NCBI RefSeq assembly: GCF_900111175.1
Contig: NZ_FOGI01000004.1
Coordinates: 62,001-126,000 of the forward strand
Source of the DNA: Actinokineospora terrae
GTDB taxonomy: Bacteria > Actinomycetota > Actinomycetes > Mycobacteriales > Pseudonocardiaceae
DNA length: 64,000 nucleotides
Direction of reading: 5' to 3'
Each line of letters opens with the position of its first letter. Position 1 is the first letter of the stretch. Below the pieces are notes generated by a model, which was not told the origin of the DNA, did no database searches, and saw only the letters and a program-made list of their open reading frames with translations. Below, one piece after another: positions 23,740 through 31,467 of the stretch. The translations under genes and the position numbers were made by a program.

Positions 23740-25029
23740 TCAGTCGACGAGGACGGGCAGTCTGCTCAGGCCGCGGATGAGGGTGTTGGACTGCCACACC
23801 AACTCCTCCGGCGGCACGGCCAGGCGCAGCTTCGGGAACCGGGTGAGCAGCCGCTCGAAGGCCACCCTGCCCTCGATCCTGGCCAGCGGCGCGCCGACGC
23901 AGTAGTGGATGCCGTGGCCGAAGGTCATGTGGCCGCCCATCGGACGGGTGATGTCCATGGTGGCCGCGCGCGGGAAGAACTCGTCGTCGCGGTTGGCCGA
24001 GGTGAGGATGGTGGCCACGAACGAGCCTGCCGGGATGGTGACGCCCGCGATCTCCACGTCCTCGATCGAGTACCGCATCATCGAGGTGTTGGCCGGGCCG
24101 TCGTAGCGCAGGAACTCCTCGACCGCGTTGGGCAGCAGCGACAGGTCGCCGCGCAGCAGCGCCAACTGGTCGGGGTGGGTCAGCAGCGACAGCGCGCCGT
24201 TGCCGATCAGGTGGACCACGGTCTCGTGCCCGGCGAACAGGGTCAGGAAGGCCATCGAGACGACCTCGACGGTGCTCAGCGCCTGGTCCTCGTCGCGGGC
24301 GGTGATGAGCGCGGTGAGCAGGTCGTCGGCCGGGTTGCGCTGCTTGTGGTCGATCAGCTCCAGCAGGTACCCGGCCATCTCCGCGGCGGAGGACTTGGCC
24401 TCGGCGGAGCGGTTGTCCGAGGTGAGCGCGACCGGGGCGGAGTCGGTGCCGATGGCCAGCGCCCAGCGGTGGAAGTCGGAGCGGTCGGCGGCGGGCACGC
24501 CGAACAGGTCGCAGATGACCGTCAGCGGCAGCGGGCTGCCGAACTGGCCGACCAGGTCGATCTCGCCGGACGGGTCGAAGGCGTCGAGCAGGTCCTCGAC
24601 CAGGGTCGAGACGTTGGGCTTGAGGCCCTCCATCCGGCGCGGGGTGAGCGCCTTGGCCATGAACCGGCGCAGCCGGGTGTGGTCCGGCGGGTCCACGTTG
24701 AGCATGTGCCTGCCGAACTGCGAACCGTAGTCCTCTTGCGTGGGGCGGACATCCGAGCCGGTCTCGACGAGCTTGCGGCCGTGCACCAGGTCGCTGGAGA
24801 AGCGCCGGTCGGCCATGACCGCGCGGGCGTCGGCGTGCTTGGTGACCATCCAGACCTTGAGGCCGTTGGGCATCAGCACCTCGCGTACCGGTGTCTCCGC
24901 GCGGAGCTTGTCGTACACCGCGTGCGGGTCCTGCATGTCGTTCGCGTGGAAGACGAACGTGCCGTCCTCCTGGCCCGGGCCCACGGGCTCGGCGGGTAAC
25001 GACGGACTGGTGGCTTGGTCTGCGGACAC
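23740..25029 (-). CDS. Cytochrome P450
   Basis: The protein has 429 residues from GTG 25029 (GAGGAG upstream). Class I bacterial P450 motifs are AGHET in helix I, EEFLRYD (ExxR region), and the haem loop FGHGIHYCVGAPLAR with the Cys ligand. It is soluble, with no membrane anchor, so it needs separate ferredoxin and reductase, which are not in the window. It is the first gene of a P450-GMC operon from promoter element B, divergent from the TetR gene. The substrate is presumably the cluster's product. Confidence 0.92.
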   Translation of the reverse strand: MSADQATSPSLPAEPVGPGQEDGTFVFHANDMQDPHAVYDKLRAETPVREVLMPNGLKVWMVTKHADARAVMADRRFSSDLVHGRKLVETGSDVRPTQEDYGSQFGRHMLNVDPPDHTRLRRFMAKALTPRRMEGLKPNVSTLVEDLLDAFDPSGEIDLVGQFGSPLPLTVICDLFGVPAADRSDFHRWALAIGTDSAPVALTSDNRSAEAKSSAAEMAGYLLELIDHKQRNPADDLLTALITARDEDQALSTVEVVSMAFLTLFAGHETVVHLIGNGALSLLTHPDQLALLRGDLSLLPNAVEEFLRYDGPANTSMMRYSIEDVEIAGVTIPAGSFVATILTSANRDDEFFPRAATMDITRPMGGHMTFGHGIHYCVGAPLARIEGRVAFERLLTRFPKLRLAVPPEELVWQSNTLIRGLSRLPVLVD

Positions 25030-25093
25030 GACACTCCTCGGATACCGGTTCGGCTAGCTCTCCCCCGTCGCAGCCCGGTGGCCCGACGCGGCG

Positions 25094-25127
25094 AGCCTAA
25101 CACACAATGCGATCGGTCGTGCGGATA
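25094..25127 (-). promoter_or_regulatory. Cluster promoter element B (P450-GMC operon)
   Basis: On the minus strand ATCCGCACGACCGATCG is followed by CATTGTGTGT and TAGGCT (25099-25094), a -10-like box. It shares 13 consecutive bases with element A, 12 of 14 with element C and the GCATTGT..GTGTTAGG stretch with element D. It lies upstream of both the P450 and the divergent tetR gene. Confidence 0.55.
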
Positions 25128-25131
25128 TTTT

Positions 25132-25146
25132 CGGTACAGCGTACCG
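25132..25146. promoter_or_regulatory. Inverted repeat CGGTAC-AGC-GTACCG
   Basis: Perfect 6-bp arms with a 3-nt spacer lie 5 nt from element B in the divergent P450-tetR region. The size fits a TetR-type half-site pair. Binding by the adjacent TetR is inference. Confidence 0.45.
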
Positions 25147-25303
25147 GCTGGTCTGGGCCCCGCGCGGCCCCCGGCAGTCCCCTTCGGACAGACGCGGGCG
25201 CTGCTGCCACCGGAAACTGCGCGCTACCATGAGAGGAACTCGTGAAGGCGGGAGTAAGATCGACGGACACCGGTATCGGCTCCCGGTTCCCTTACCCGCC
25301 CTG

Positions 25304-25372
25304 AGAGCCCGAAGACGTTGAGAGCCCTGAGACATAGAGCCCTGAAGACCATTCAGAGCACAAAGACCCTAG
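25304..25372 (+). repeat. Four imperfect 15-19 nt tandem repeats in tetR leader
   Basis: Units AGAGCCCGAAGACGTTG, AGAGCCCTGAGACAT, AGAGCCCTGAAGACCATTC and AGAGCACAAAGACCCTAG follow each other directly, ending 28 nt before the tetR ATG. The run is purine-rich and unlike the rest of the window. It could bind a regulator or affect translation of the repressor. Confidence 0.5.
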
Positions 25373-25400
25373 TGAGTCCTAGATCCCTGAGAGCGCAACG

Positions 25401-26045
25401 ATGACCGAGGCTCGTGTGGACGGTCGTGTCCAGCGGGGCAACCACACCCGCGGGCTGGTTGTCGCGCGCGCGGTCGAGATCGCCTCGGTGGAGGGCCTCA
25501 CGAGCCTGTCGCTCGGCAGGCTCGCCACCGACCTGGACATCAGCAAGAGCGGGGTGTTCGGCCTGTTCGGCTCCAAGGAGGAGCTACAGCTGGCCACCAT
25601 CGACGCGGCGCTGCGGATCTACGTCGACACCGTGGTCAAGCCGGTGCTCGACCTGCCGCCCGGCGTCGACAAGGTGTGGCGGCTGTGCCTGAGCTGGCAG
25701 GACTACTCCCGCGGCCGGATCTTCCCCGGCGGGTGCTTCTTCTTCGCCGTCTCCGCCGAGTTCGACGCCCAGCCCGGCCGGGTGCGCGACACCCTGGCGC
25801 GGCTCTCGGCGCGCTGGGCCGAGCTGGTCGGGCGCACCCTGGACGAGGCAGCCGCGGCAGGCGAGCTGACCGACGAGGTCGACAGCGGGCAGCTGGCGTT
25901 CGAGCTGATCGCGTTCATGGAGACGGCCAACGCCAACTCCGTGCTCAACGACGACTTCGCCGTCTACGACCGCTCCCGCGCGGCCATCCTGCGGCTGCTG
26001 CGGTCCGTGGCGACCGACCCGGCCCTACTCCCGGCCAGCGCCTAG
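25401..26045 (+). CDS. TetR-family regulator, probable cluster regulator
   Basis: This 214-residue TetR protein has an N-terminal HTH (about 20-60: VVARAVEIASVEGLTSLSLG, then LATDLDISKSGVFGLFGSKEE, each quoted in part). The C-terminal domain includes IFPGGCFFFAVSAEFDAQPGRVRD, a motif seen in one TetR subgroup (a PGGCF loop). It is divergent from the P450-GMC operon and preceded by repeats and palindromes. Its position at the cluster edge and the shared elements A-D make it the best candidate regulator of the biosynthetic genes. It could instead control the sulfur operon downstream, but that operon has its own leader peptide. Confidence 0.9.
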   Translation: MTEARVDGRVQRGNHTRGLVVARAVEIASVEGLTSLSLGRLATDLDISKSGVFGLFGSKEELQLATIDAALRIYVDTVVKPVLDLPPGVDKVWRLCLSWQDYSRGRIFPGGCFFFAVSAEFDAQPGRVRDTLARLSARWAELVGRTLDEAAAAGELTDEVDSGQLAFELIAFMETANANSVLNDDFAVYDRSRAAILRLLRSVATDPALLPASA

Positions 26046-26119
26046 CGCCCCCGGTCCCACCGGGTGGACGCGGAGGGTCATCTGTTGACCACGCGCGGGC
26101 CCGGTGCTCGGATAGGTGG

Positions 26120-26206
26120 GTGTCCACCGCGAAGCCAGCCAAGCGCCTGACCAGGCGCAGGCACGTCGACTTCGCCCGGGTCTGCACCCAGGGCTGTCAC
26201 CGCTGA
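26120..26206 (+). CDS. Cys-containing leader peptide of sulfur operon
   Basis: The 28-codon ORF VSTAKPAKRLTRRRHVDFAR-VCTQGCHR ends in TGA at 26206. The RRxHVDxxRVCxxxC ending matches the short leader peptides found upstream of sulfur-assimilation genes in actinobacteria (seen, and known as a class). GTG 26120 has no proper Shine-Dalgarno. A TTGACC box lies at 26085-26090 and a GATAGG box at 26111-26116, which would place transcription start at or near the GTG, so a leaderless transcript is likely. Ribosome stalling at the two Cys codons under cysteine shortage would explain control of sfnG; this mechanism is inference. It is too short for normal gene calling. Confidence 0.75.
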   Translation: MSTAKPAKRLTRRRHVDFARVCTQGCHR

Positions 26207-26279
26207 GCGTCACTCTCCGCACTCGACCGCGCCCCAGGGGCCGGTCCCCCAGCGTGCCCGGCGACCCGTGGAGTCCACC

Positions 26280-27407
26280 GTGCCCGACACCGAACCGACC
26301 CCCCTCCAGTTCGCGTACTGGGTCCCCAACGTCAGCGGTGGCCTGGTCGTCAGCGACATCGAGCAGCGCACCGACTGGTCCTACGACTACAACCGGCGGC
26401 TGGCGGTGCTGGCCGAGAACAACGGGTTCGACTACGCGCTGAGCCAGGTCCGCTACATGGCCAGCTACGGCGCGGCCTACCAGCACGAGTCCACCAGCTT
26501 CAGCCTGGCGCTGCTGCTGGCCACCGAGCGGCTGAAGGTCATCGCCGCGGTGCACCCGGGCTTGTGGCACCCGGCGGTGCTGGCCAAGCTCATCGCGACC
26601 GCCGACCACATCTCCGGTGGCCGCGCGGCGGTGAACGTGGTGTCCGGCTGGTTCAAGGGCGAGTTCACCGCCCTGGGCGAACCGTGGCTGGAGCACGACG
26701 AGCGCTACCGCCGCTCGGAGGAGTTCATCCGGGTGTTGCGGGCCAGTTGGACCACCGACGACGCCCAGTTCGCCGGGGACTTCTACCGGCTGCGCGGGTT
26801 CGACCTCAAGCCCAAGCCGCTGAGCGGGCCGGACCGACCACACCCGGAGATCTTCCAGGGCGGCAACTCGACCGCGGCCCGGGCGATGGCCGGGCGGGTG
26901 TCGGACTGGTACTTCAGCAACGGCAAGGACTACGACGGCGTCAGCGAGCAGGTCGCCGAGGTCGGAGCCGCCGCCGGGGCGCACGGTCGGCGGGTGCGGT
27001 TCGGCCTCAACGGGTTCCTCATCGCCCGCGACACCGAGGCCGAGGCCCGCGAGACGCTGCGCGAGATCGTCGCCAAGGCCAACCCCGAGGCCGTGGCCGG
27101 GTTCCGCGACGCGGTCACCCAGGCCGGTGGCTCCACCGGCGACGGCAGGGGCATGTGGGCGGACTCCTCGTTCGAGGACCTCGTCCAGTACAACGACGGA
27201 TTCCGCACCAAGCTCATCGGCACCCCCGAGCAGATCGCCACCCGGCTCGTCGAGTACCGCCGCCGCGGCGTCGACCTGGCCCTGCTCGGATTCCTGCACT
27301 ACCACGAGGAAGTCGAGTACTTCGGCACCCACGTCCTGCCGATCGTGCGCGCCCTGGAGGCCGACGCCGATCGCGGGGCCGGTGTCCCCGAACCCGTGAC
27401 CCGCTGA
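26280..27407 (+). CDS. sfnG: FMNH2-dependent dimethylsulfone monooxygenase
   Basis: This 375-residue bacterial-luciferase-like flavin monooxygenase should convert dimethylsulfone to methanesulfinate and formaldehyde. FAYWVPNVSGGLVVSDIEQR and the ISGGRAAVNVVSGWFKGEF segment are strongly SfnG-like, as are HPEIFQGGNSTAARAMA and the length. GTG 26280 has GGAG 6 nt upstream; GTG 26268 is the alternative. It is the first gene of a three-gene operon with the SfnB/MsuC-type enzyme and the FMN reductase, which supplies FMNH2. It lies 73 nt after the leader peptide stop. Confidence 0.9.
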   Translation: MPDTEPTPLQFAYWVPNVSGGLVVSDIEQRTDWSYDYNRRLAVLAENNGFDYALSQVRYMASYGAAYQHESTSFSLALLLATERLKVIAAVHPGLWHPAVLAKLIATADHISGGRAAVNVVSGWFKGEFTALGEPWLEHDERYRRSEEFIRVLRASWTTDDAQFAGDFYRLRGFDLKPKPLSGPDRPHPEIFQGGNSTAARAMAGRVSDWYFSNGKDYDGVSEQVAEVGAAAGAHGRRVRFGLNGFLIARDTEAEARETLREIVAKANPEAVAGFRDAVTQAGGSTGDGRGMWADSSFEDLVQYNDGFRTKLIGTPEQIATRLVEYRRRGVDLALLGFLHYHEEVEYFGTHVLPIVRALEADADRGAGVPEPVTR

Positions 27408-27419
27408 AAGGCAGGGACC

Positions 27420-28631
27420 ATGACCACCACAGACACTGATTGGGCCAAATCCACTCCTACCACCACCACCGGTTGGTTGGCCCGTGCGGCCGAGGTATCG
27501 GCACTGCTGGCCGTTGACGCTGTCTCGCGCGACCGTGAGGGTAAGACCCCTCACGCGGAAGTCTCGCTGCTCAAGGAATCCGGTCTGGTGACGTTGCTCG
27601 GACCGGTCGAGCACGGCGGAGGCGGACAGGATTGGCCTACCGCGTACCGGATCGTGCGCGAGATCGCGAAGGCCGACGGCTCTATCGGGCAACTGCTCGG
27701 GTACCACTACCTGTGGTTCTGGGCCGCGCGGCTGGTCGGTACGCCGGAGCAGATCTTGGCGGTAGAGGAGCTGGCTACCAAGAACCGGCTGTTCTTCGGT
27801 GGCGCGGTGAACCCGCGCGACGACGACGTCGTCATCACCGACGAGGGCGACACGATCGTCTACAACGGACGCAAGTCGTTCTCCACCGGCAGCAAGGTGT
27901 CGGACCTGACGGTGCTGGAGGGTGTCCTGGAGGGCACCGACAAGCACATCTTCGCCATCGTGCCATCCGACATCGAGGGGCTCACCTTCCACGATGACTG
28001 GGACAACATCGGTCAGCGGCTGACGGAGTCGGGCAGCGTCACCATCTCGGGCGTGCGGGTCGACTGGGCCTCGGCAGCCGGGTACGTCGACAAGGAGTTC
28101 ACGCCGAAGGTCTACAACACGCTGAACGTGCCCACGATCCAGTTGGTGTTCGTGAGCTTCTACCTGGGGATCGCGCGCGGGGCACTGGAGACCGCGCGCG
28201 CTTACACCGTGGAGAAGTCGCGGGCGTGGCTGCACGGCGGCCAAGAGCGGTCGGTGGACGAGCCCTACGTCCTCGACGTGTACGGCGACCTGACCGCGAA
28301 GCTGTGGGCGGTCGAGGCGTTCGCCGACCAGGTCGCCGCCGAGGGCTGGGCGATCCACCAGGACCCGGACGTGGTGACCGAGCGCGAACGCGGCGAGCAC
28401 GAGGTGCGGGTCGCCGCGGTGAAGGCCCGCGCGACCGAGGTGGCGCTGGAGATCACCGGCGGCATCTTCGAGGTCACCGGCGCCCGCGCCACGGCCGCCC
28501 GCGAGGGACTGGACCGCTTCTGGCGCAACGTCCGCACGCACACCCTGCACGACCCGGTCGCCTACAAGCGACGCGAGGTCGGGGTCTTCGTCCTACGGGA
28601 CGAGATCCCCGAACCCACCTGGTACTCCTGA
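27420..28631 (+). CDS. Acyl-CoA dehydrogenase-fold flavin monooxygenase (MsuC/SfnB type)
   Basis: The protein has 403 residues starting at ATG 27420 after GGCAGGG. It has the acyl-CoA dehydrogenase fold, with GPVEHGGGGQDWPTAYRIVR near the N-terminus and LITGG-like EITGGIFEVTGARATA near the end, followed by FWRNVRTHTLHDPVAYK. The last motif is typical of DszC/SfnB/MsuC flavin monooxygenases rather than true dehydrogenases, as no catalytic Glu is placed for dehydrogenation. In this operon a methanesulfinate monooxygenase role (giving methanesulfonate) fits best. SfnB and MsuC are hard to separate by eye. Confidence 0.82.
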   Translation: MTTTDTDWAKSTPTTTTGWLARAAEVSALLAVDAVSRDREGKTPHAEVSLLKESGLVTLLGPVEHGGGGQDWPTAYRIVREIAKADGSIGQLLGYHYLWFWAARLVGTPEQILAVEELATKNRLFFGGAVNPRDDDVVITDEGDTIVYNGRKSFSTGSKVSDLTVLEGVLEGTDKHIFAIVPSDIEGLTFHDDWDNIGQRLTESGSVTISGVRVDWASAAGYVDKEFTPKVYNTLNVPTIQLVFVSFYLGIARGALETARAYTVEKSRAWLHGGQERSVDEPYVLDVYGDLTAKLWAVEAFADQVAAEGWAIHQDPDVVTERERGEHEVRVAAVKARATEVALEITGGIFEVTGARATAAREGLDRFWRNVRTHTLHDPVAYKRREVGVFVLRDEIPEPTWYS

Positions 28632-28646
28632 CCACTGGAGGTTGCG

Positions 28647-29183
28647 TTGTCCTCGATCGTCGTCCTCTCCGGCAGCCCTTCGGCCACCTCCCGCACCGCG
28701 GCCCTGACCGGCCACCTGGCGGCCAGGCTCCGCGACCACGGCCACGACGTGCGCCTGGTGCTGGTGCGCGACCTGCCCCCGGCCGCCCTGCTGCACGCCG
28801 ACGTCACCGACCCGGCGATCGCGGAGGTCACCGCGGCGATCGAGGCCGCCGACGGGGTGGTCGTGGCGTCGCCGGTCTACAAGGCCGCGTACTCGGGACT
28901 GCTCAAGACCCTGCTGGACCTGCTGCCGCAGTTCGCGCTGGCGGGCAAGACCGCGCTGCCGGTGCTGACCGGGGGCAGCCCGGCGCACGTGCTGGCGCTG
29001 GACTACGCGCTGCGGCCGGTGCTGTCCTCGCTCGGGGCGCACCACATCGTGCCGGGGTGGTTCGTGCTGGACCGGCACATCGAGGTCACCGGGTCTGGGG
29101 TCGTGCTGCACCCGGACGCGGAGGCGCCGCTGCTGTCGGTGGTCGACACGTTCTCGCGGGTCTTACCCGTGGGGGTTGTCTAG
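28647..29183 (+). CDS. msuE: NADPH-dependent FMN reductase (SsuE/MsuE)
   Basis: This 178-residue flavodoxin-fold reductase supplies FMNH2 to the two monooxygenases upstream. SIVVLSGSPSATSRTAAL binds FMN phosphate. SPVYKAAYSGLLKTLLDLLP and LPVLTGGSPAHVLALDYALRP are the SsuE/MsuE signatures. The start is TTG 28647, with GGAGG 5 nt before; no ATG or GTG gives a correct N-terminus. It is the last gene of the operon and is followed by a strong hairpin terminator. No msuD-type desulfonating monooxygenase is present in the window. Confidence 0.92.
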   Translation: MSSIVVLSGSPSATSRTAALTGHLAARLRDHGHDVRLVLVRDLPPAALLHADVTDPAIAEVTAAIEAADGVVVASPVYKAAYSGLLKTLLDLLPQFALAGKTALPVLTGGSPAHVLALDYALRPVLSSLGAHHIVPGWFVLDRHIEVTGSGVVLHPDAEAPLLSVVDTFSRVLPVGVV

Positions 29184-29188
29184 GCGGG

Positions 29189-29218
29189 ACTCGCCGTTGG
29201 GTAAGCCCAACGGCGAGT
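29189..29218. terminator. Bidirectional terminator between msuE and ADH
   Basis: Perfect 13-bp arms ACTCGCCGTTGGG (29189-29201) and CCCAACGGCGAGT (29206-29218) with the 4-nt loop TAAG. The hairpin lies between convergent genes, 6 nt from each stop codon. Confidence 0.9.
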
Positions 29219-29224
29219 TCGCTG

Positions 29225-30271
29225 TCACGGGCGCAGAAGCGGCTTGATGACCTTGCGGTTGTCCATGTCGGTGTAGGCGTCGGCCACCCGGTCGAGGGGG
29301 TACTCGGCGTCGAAGACCCGCCCCGGGTCGATCTCCCCGTTCAGGACGGCGGGCAGCAGGTCGTCGAAGTACGCGCGGACCGGGGCCACTCCCCCGGCCA
29401 CCGCGATGTTGTTGCCGAAGAGGTGGCGGACGGGGAACTCGGGACCGCCCGCGGGGACGCCGACGTACCCGAGGCGGCCGCCGGGGCGGACGGCGTGCAG
29501 GGCCTGGTCCATGGACTCCTTGGTGCCCACGCACTCCAGCACGGCATCGGCGCCGCCGCCCAGGAGGTCCCTGACCTCGGCCACGCCCTCGTCGCCGCGG
29601 GTGGCGACGATGTCGGTGGCGCCGAACGCGGTGGCCAAGGCCTGGCGGTCGGCGTGCCGGGACATGGCGACCACGCGCTCCGCACCCAGGCGGGACGCGG
29701 CGAGGACCGCGCAGAGCCCGACCGCGCCATCACCCACGACGACCACCTTGTCGCCGGGGCCGACCTTCGCGGACACCGCCGCGTGGTGACCGGTGCCCAT
29801 GACGTCGGACAGGGTCAGCAGACCGGGGACGGCTGAGGCGTCGGGGAACCCGGGGGTGGCGACCAGGGTGCCGTCGGCGAACGGGGACACCACGTACTCG
29901 GCCTGCCCACCGTCGATGTCGTGCCCGGCGCGGGCCGTGCCGCCCCAGTAGCCGCCGCGCTCGCACGAGGTGTGGATCCCGTTGCGGCAGTGCGCACACG
30001 TCCCATCACTGACCGCGAACGGCGCGATCACGAAGTCCCCCGGCCGCACGGTCCGCACCTCGGACCCGACCGCCTCGACCACCCCGACGAACTCGTGCCC
30101 CATCCGCTTGGGCCCCTCGACCGGCGCGATCCCCCGATACCCCCACAGATCCGACCCGCACACACACGACGCCACCACCCGAACCACCGCGTCCGTCGCC
30201 CGCCACACCCCCGGCTCCGGCATGTCCTCCAGCCGCACATCCCCGGTCCCGTGCAGCACAGTGCCGCGCAT
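29225..30271 (-). CDS. Zinc-dependent medium-chain alcohol dehydrogenase
   Basis: This 348-residue MDR enzyme has the catalytic zinc ligand Cys in SCVCGSDLWGY, GHEFVGVVEAVGSEV (His-Glu) and the structural zinc region GTCAHCRNGIHTSC. The nucleotide-binding motif is VVVVGDGAVGLCAVLA. ATG 30271 has GGAGGG upstream. It resembles threonine-dehydrogenase/IMP-type alcohol dehydrogenases, but the substrate is not evident. It is a single gene, convergent with the sulfur operon. Confidence 0.9.
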   Translation of the reverse strand: MRGTVLHGTGDVRLEDMPEPGVWRATDAVVRVVASCVCGSDLWGYRGIAPVEGPKRMGHEFVGVVEAVGSEVRTVRPGDFVIAPFAVSDGTCAHCRNGIHTSCERGGYWGGTARAGHDIDGGQAEYVVSPFADGTLVATPGFPDASAVPGLLTLSDVMGTGHHAAVSAKVGPGDKVVVVGDGAVGLCAVLAASRLGAERVVAMSRHADRQALATAFGATDIVATRGDEGVAEVRDLLGGGADAVLECVGTKESMDQALHAVRPGGRLGYVGVPAGGPEFPVRHLFGNNIAVAGGVAPVRAYFDDLLPAVLNGEIDPGRVFDAEYPLDRVADAYTDMDNRKVIKPLLRP

Positions 30272-30304
30272 ACTCAACAACCCTCCACAGTAGACAGACT
30301 CTTG

Positions 30305-30350
30305 GTCGGACTCTCAGGACACTCAGGTCGGACTCCCAGGCCCCGGACTC
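30305..30350. repeat. Short GGACTCTCAGG direct repeats
   Basis: Three near-copies of (T/C)CGGACT(C)(T/C)CAGG lie in the 79-nt gap between the aminotransferase stop and the ADH start. They are short and may be only slippage products or part of the ADH promoter. Confidence 0.35.
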
Positions 30351-31457
30351 TCAGGCCTTGGCCTTGGCGATGGCGGCCCGCAGGGCGGCGAGTACCAACT
30401 CCACTCGGTCCGGGCGGGCGTTGTGGCCCATCAGGCCGATCCGCCAGACCGAGCTGGCGAAGGCGCCCGCGCCCGCGCCGATCTCGATGCCGTATTCGGT
30501 GAGCAGGATCTGGCGGACCCTCGCGGAGTCGACCCCTGCCGGGACGCGGACGGTGGTCAGTTCGGGGAGGCGGTGGCCGTCAGCGGCGAAGAGTTCGAGG
30601 CCCTGGTCCCGCAATCCTTGCTGCAGCAGGGTTCCGGCGGCGTGGTGGCGGGTCCACACCTGCTCCAGGCCCTCGTCGAGGACGCGGCCGAGGGCGGCGT
30701 GGAGGGAGGCGATCATGGCAACGGGGGCGGTGTGGTGGTAGGTGCGGCCGCCGTTGGTGCCGTCGACGTAGGCGCCGATGAGGTTGAGGTCGAGGTACCA
30801 GGTCGGGGGGCGTTGGACGCGGCGGTCCCAGGCCCGGGGGGAGACGGTGAAGGGGGCGAGGCCGGGGGCGACGCCGAGGCACTTCTGGGTGCCGGAGTAG
30901 GCGAGGTCGACGTCCCAGGCGTCGATGGCGACCTCGATGCCCGCCAGGGAGGTGACGCAGTCGGCGAGGACGAGGGCGCGCTCGTCGCGCTTGTGGACGG
31001 CGAGGGACAACGCGCGGACGTCGCTGAGGACACCGGTCGAGGTCTCGGCGTGCACGGCGGCGACCAGCGACGGCTCCGGGTGCGCGGCGAGGACCCGCTC
31101 CACGTCGACCGGGGTGCCCCAGTCGTGGTCGACCCGCACCACGTTCGCGCCGTAGCGGCCCGCGACGTCGACCATCCGCTCGCCGAACAGGCCGTTCACC
31201 GCCACCACGACCACGTCGCCGTGCCGGACGAAGTTCGCGAACGCGGCCTCCATGCCGATGGACCCCGTGCCGGACAACGGGAGCGTGCGCGCGTTGTGCG
31301 TGCCCCACACCCGGCGCAGCCGGTCGCAGGTCTCGTCGAGCACGCGGAGGAACTCCGGGTCCAGGTGCCCCAGCAGCGGGGCGGCCAGGGCGGCCGTCGC
31401 CTCCGGGTAGGGGTTGGACGGTCCCGGGCCGAGCAGGGTGCGGTCGAGAAGTGCCAT
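30351..31457 (-). CDS. Alanine-glyoxylate/serine-pyruvate-type aminotransferase
   Basis: This 368-residue class V PLP enzyme has LLGPGPSNPYPEATAAL at the N-terminus, SGTGSIGMEAA binding the phosphate, HAETSTGVLSD, and the PLP Lys in YSGTQKCLG. It transfers amino groups between alanine or serine and glyoxylate. ATG 31457 is preferred over a longer frame to 31505. The gene follows the SGNH hydrolase gene by 10 nt. Confidence 0.9.
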   Translation of the reverse strand: MALLDRTLLGPGPSNPYPEATAALAAPLLGHLDPEFLRVLDETCDRLRRVWGTHNARTLPLSGTGSIGMEAAFANFVRHGDVVVVAVNGLFGERMVDVAGRYGANVVRVDHDWGTPVDVERVLAAHPEPSLVAAVHAETSTGVLSDVRALSLAVHKRDERALVLADCVTSLAGIEVAIDAWDVDLAYSGTQKCLGVAPGLAPFTVSPRAWDRRVQRPPTWYLDLNLIGAYVDGTNGGRTYHHTAPVAMIASLHAALGRVLDEGLEQVWTRHHAAGTLLQQGLRDQGLELFAADGHRLPELTTVRVPAGVDSARVRQILLTEYGIEIGAGAGAFASSVWRIGLMGHNARPDRVELVLAALRAAIAKAKA

Positions 31458-31467
31458 GCCCCGAACT

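Larger units (their letters stand above)
25030..25400. other. 371-nt divergent regulatory region between P450 and tetR
   Basis: No gene is seen. Reading from the P450 side it contains element B with TAGGCT, the inverted repeat CGGTAC-AGC-GTACCG, and a purine-rich run of four imperfect AGAGCCC repeats leading to the tetR start codon. The density of palindromes and repeats suggests it is the main control point of the cluster. Confidence 0.6.

Noticed and set aside
25301..25372. TPP riboswitch suggested by CTGAGA near the tetR leader
   Set aside because: Only the short CTGAGA fragment occurs; the other conserved helices and the second motif are missing, and the gene is a TetR regulator.
26025..28550. 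841-codon minus-strand frame
   Set aside because: It is antisense to sfnG and the MsuC/SfnB gene, and its composition (Arg, Gly, Val, His repeats) is typical of shadow frames.
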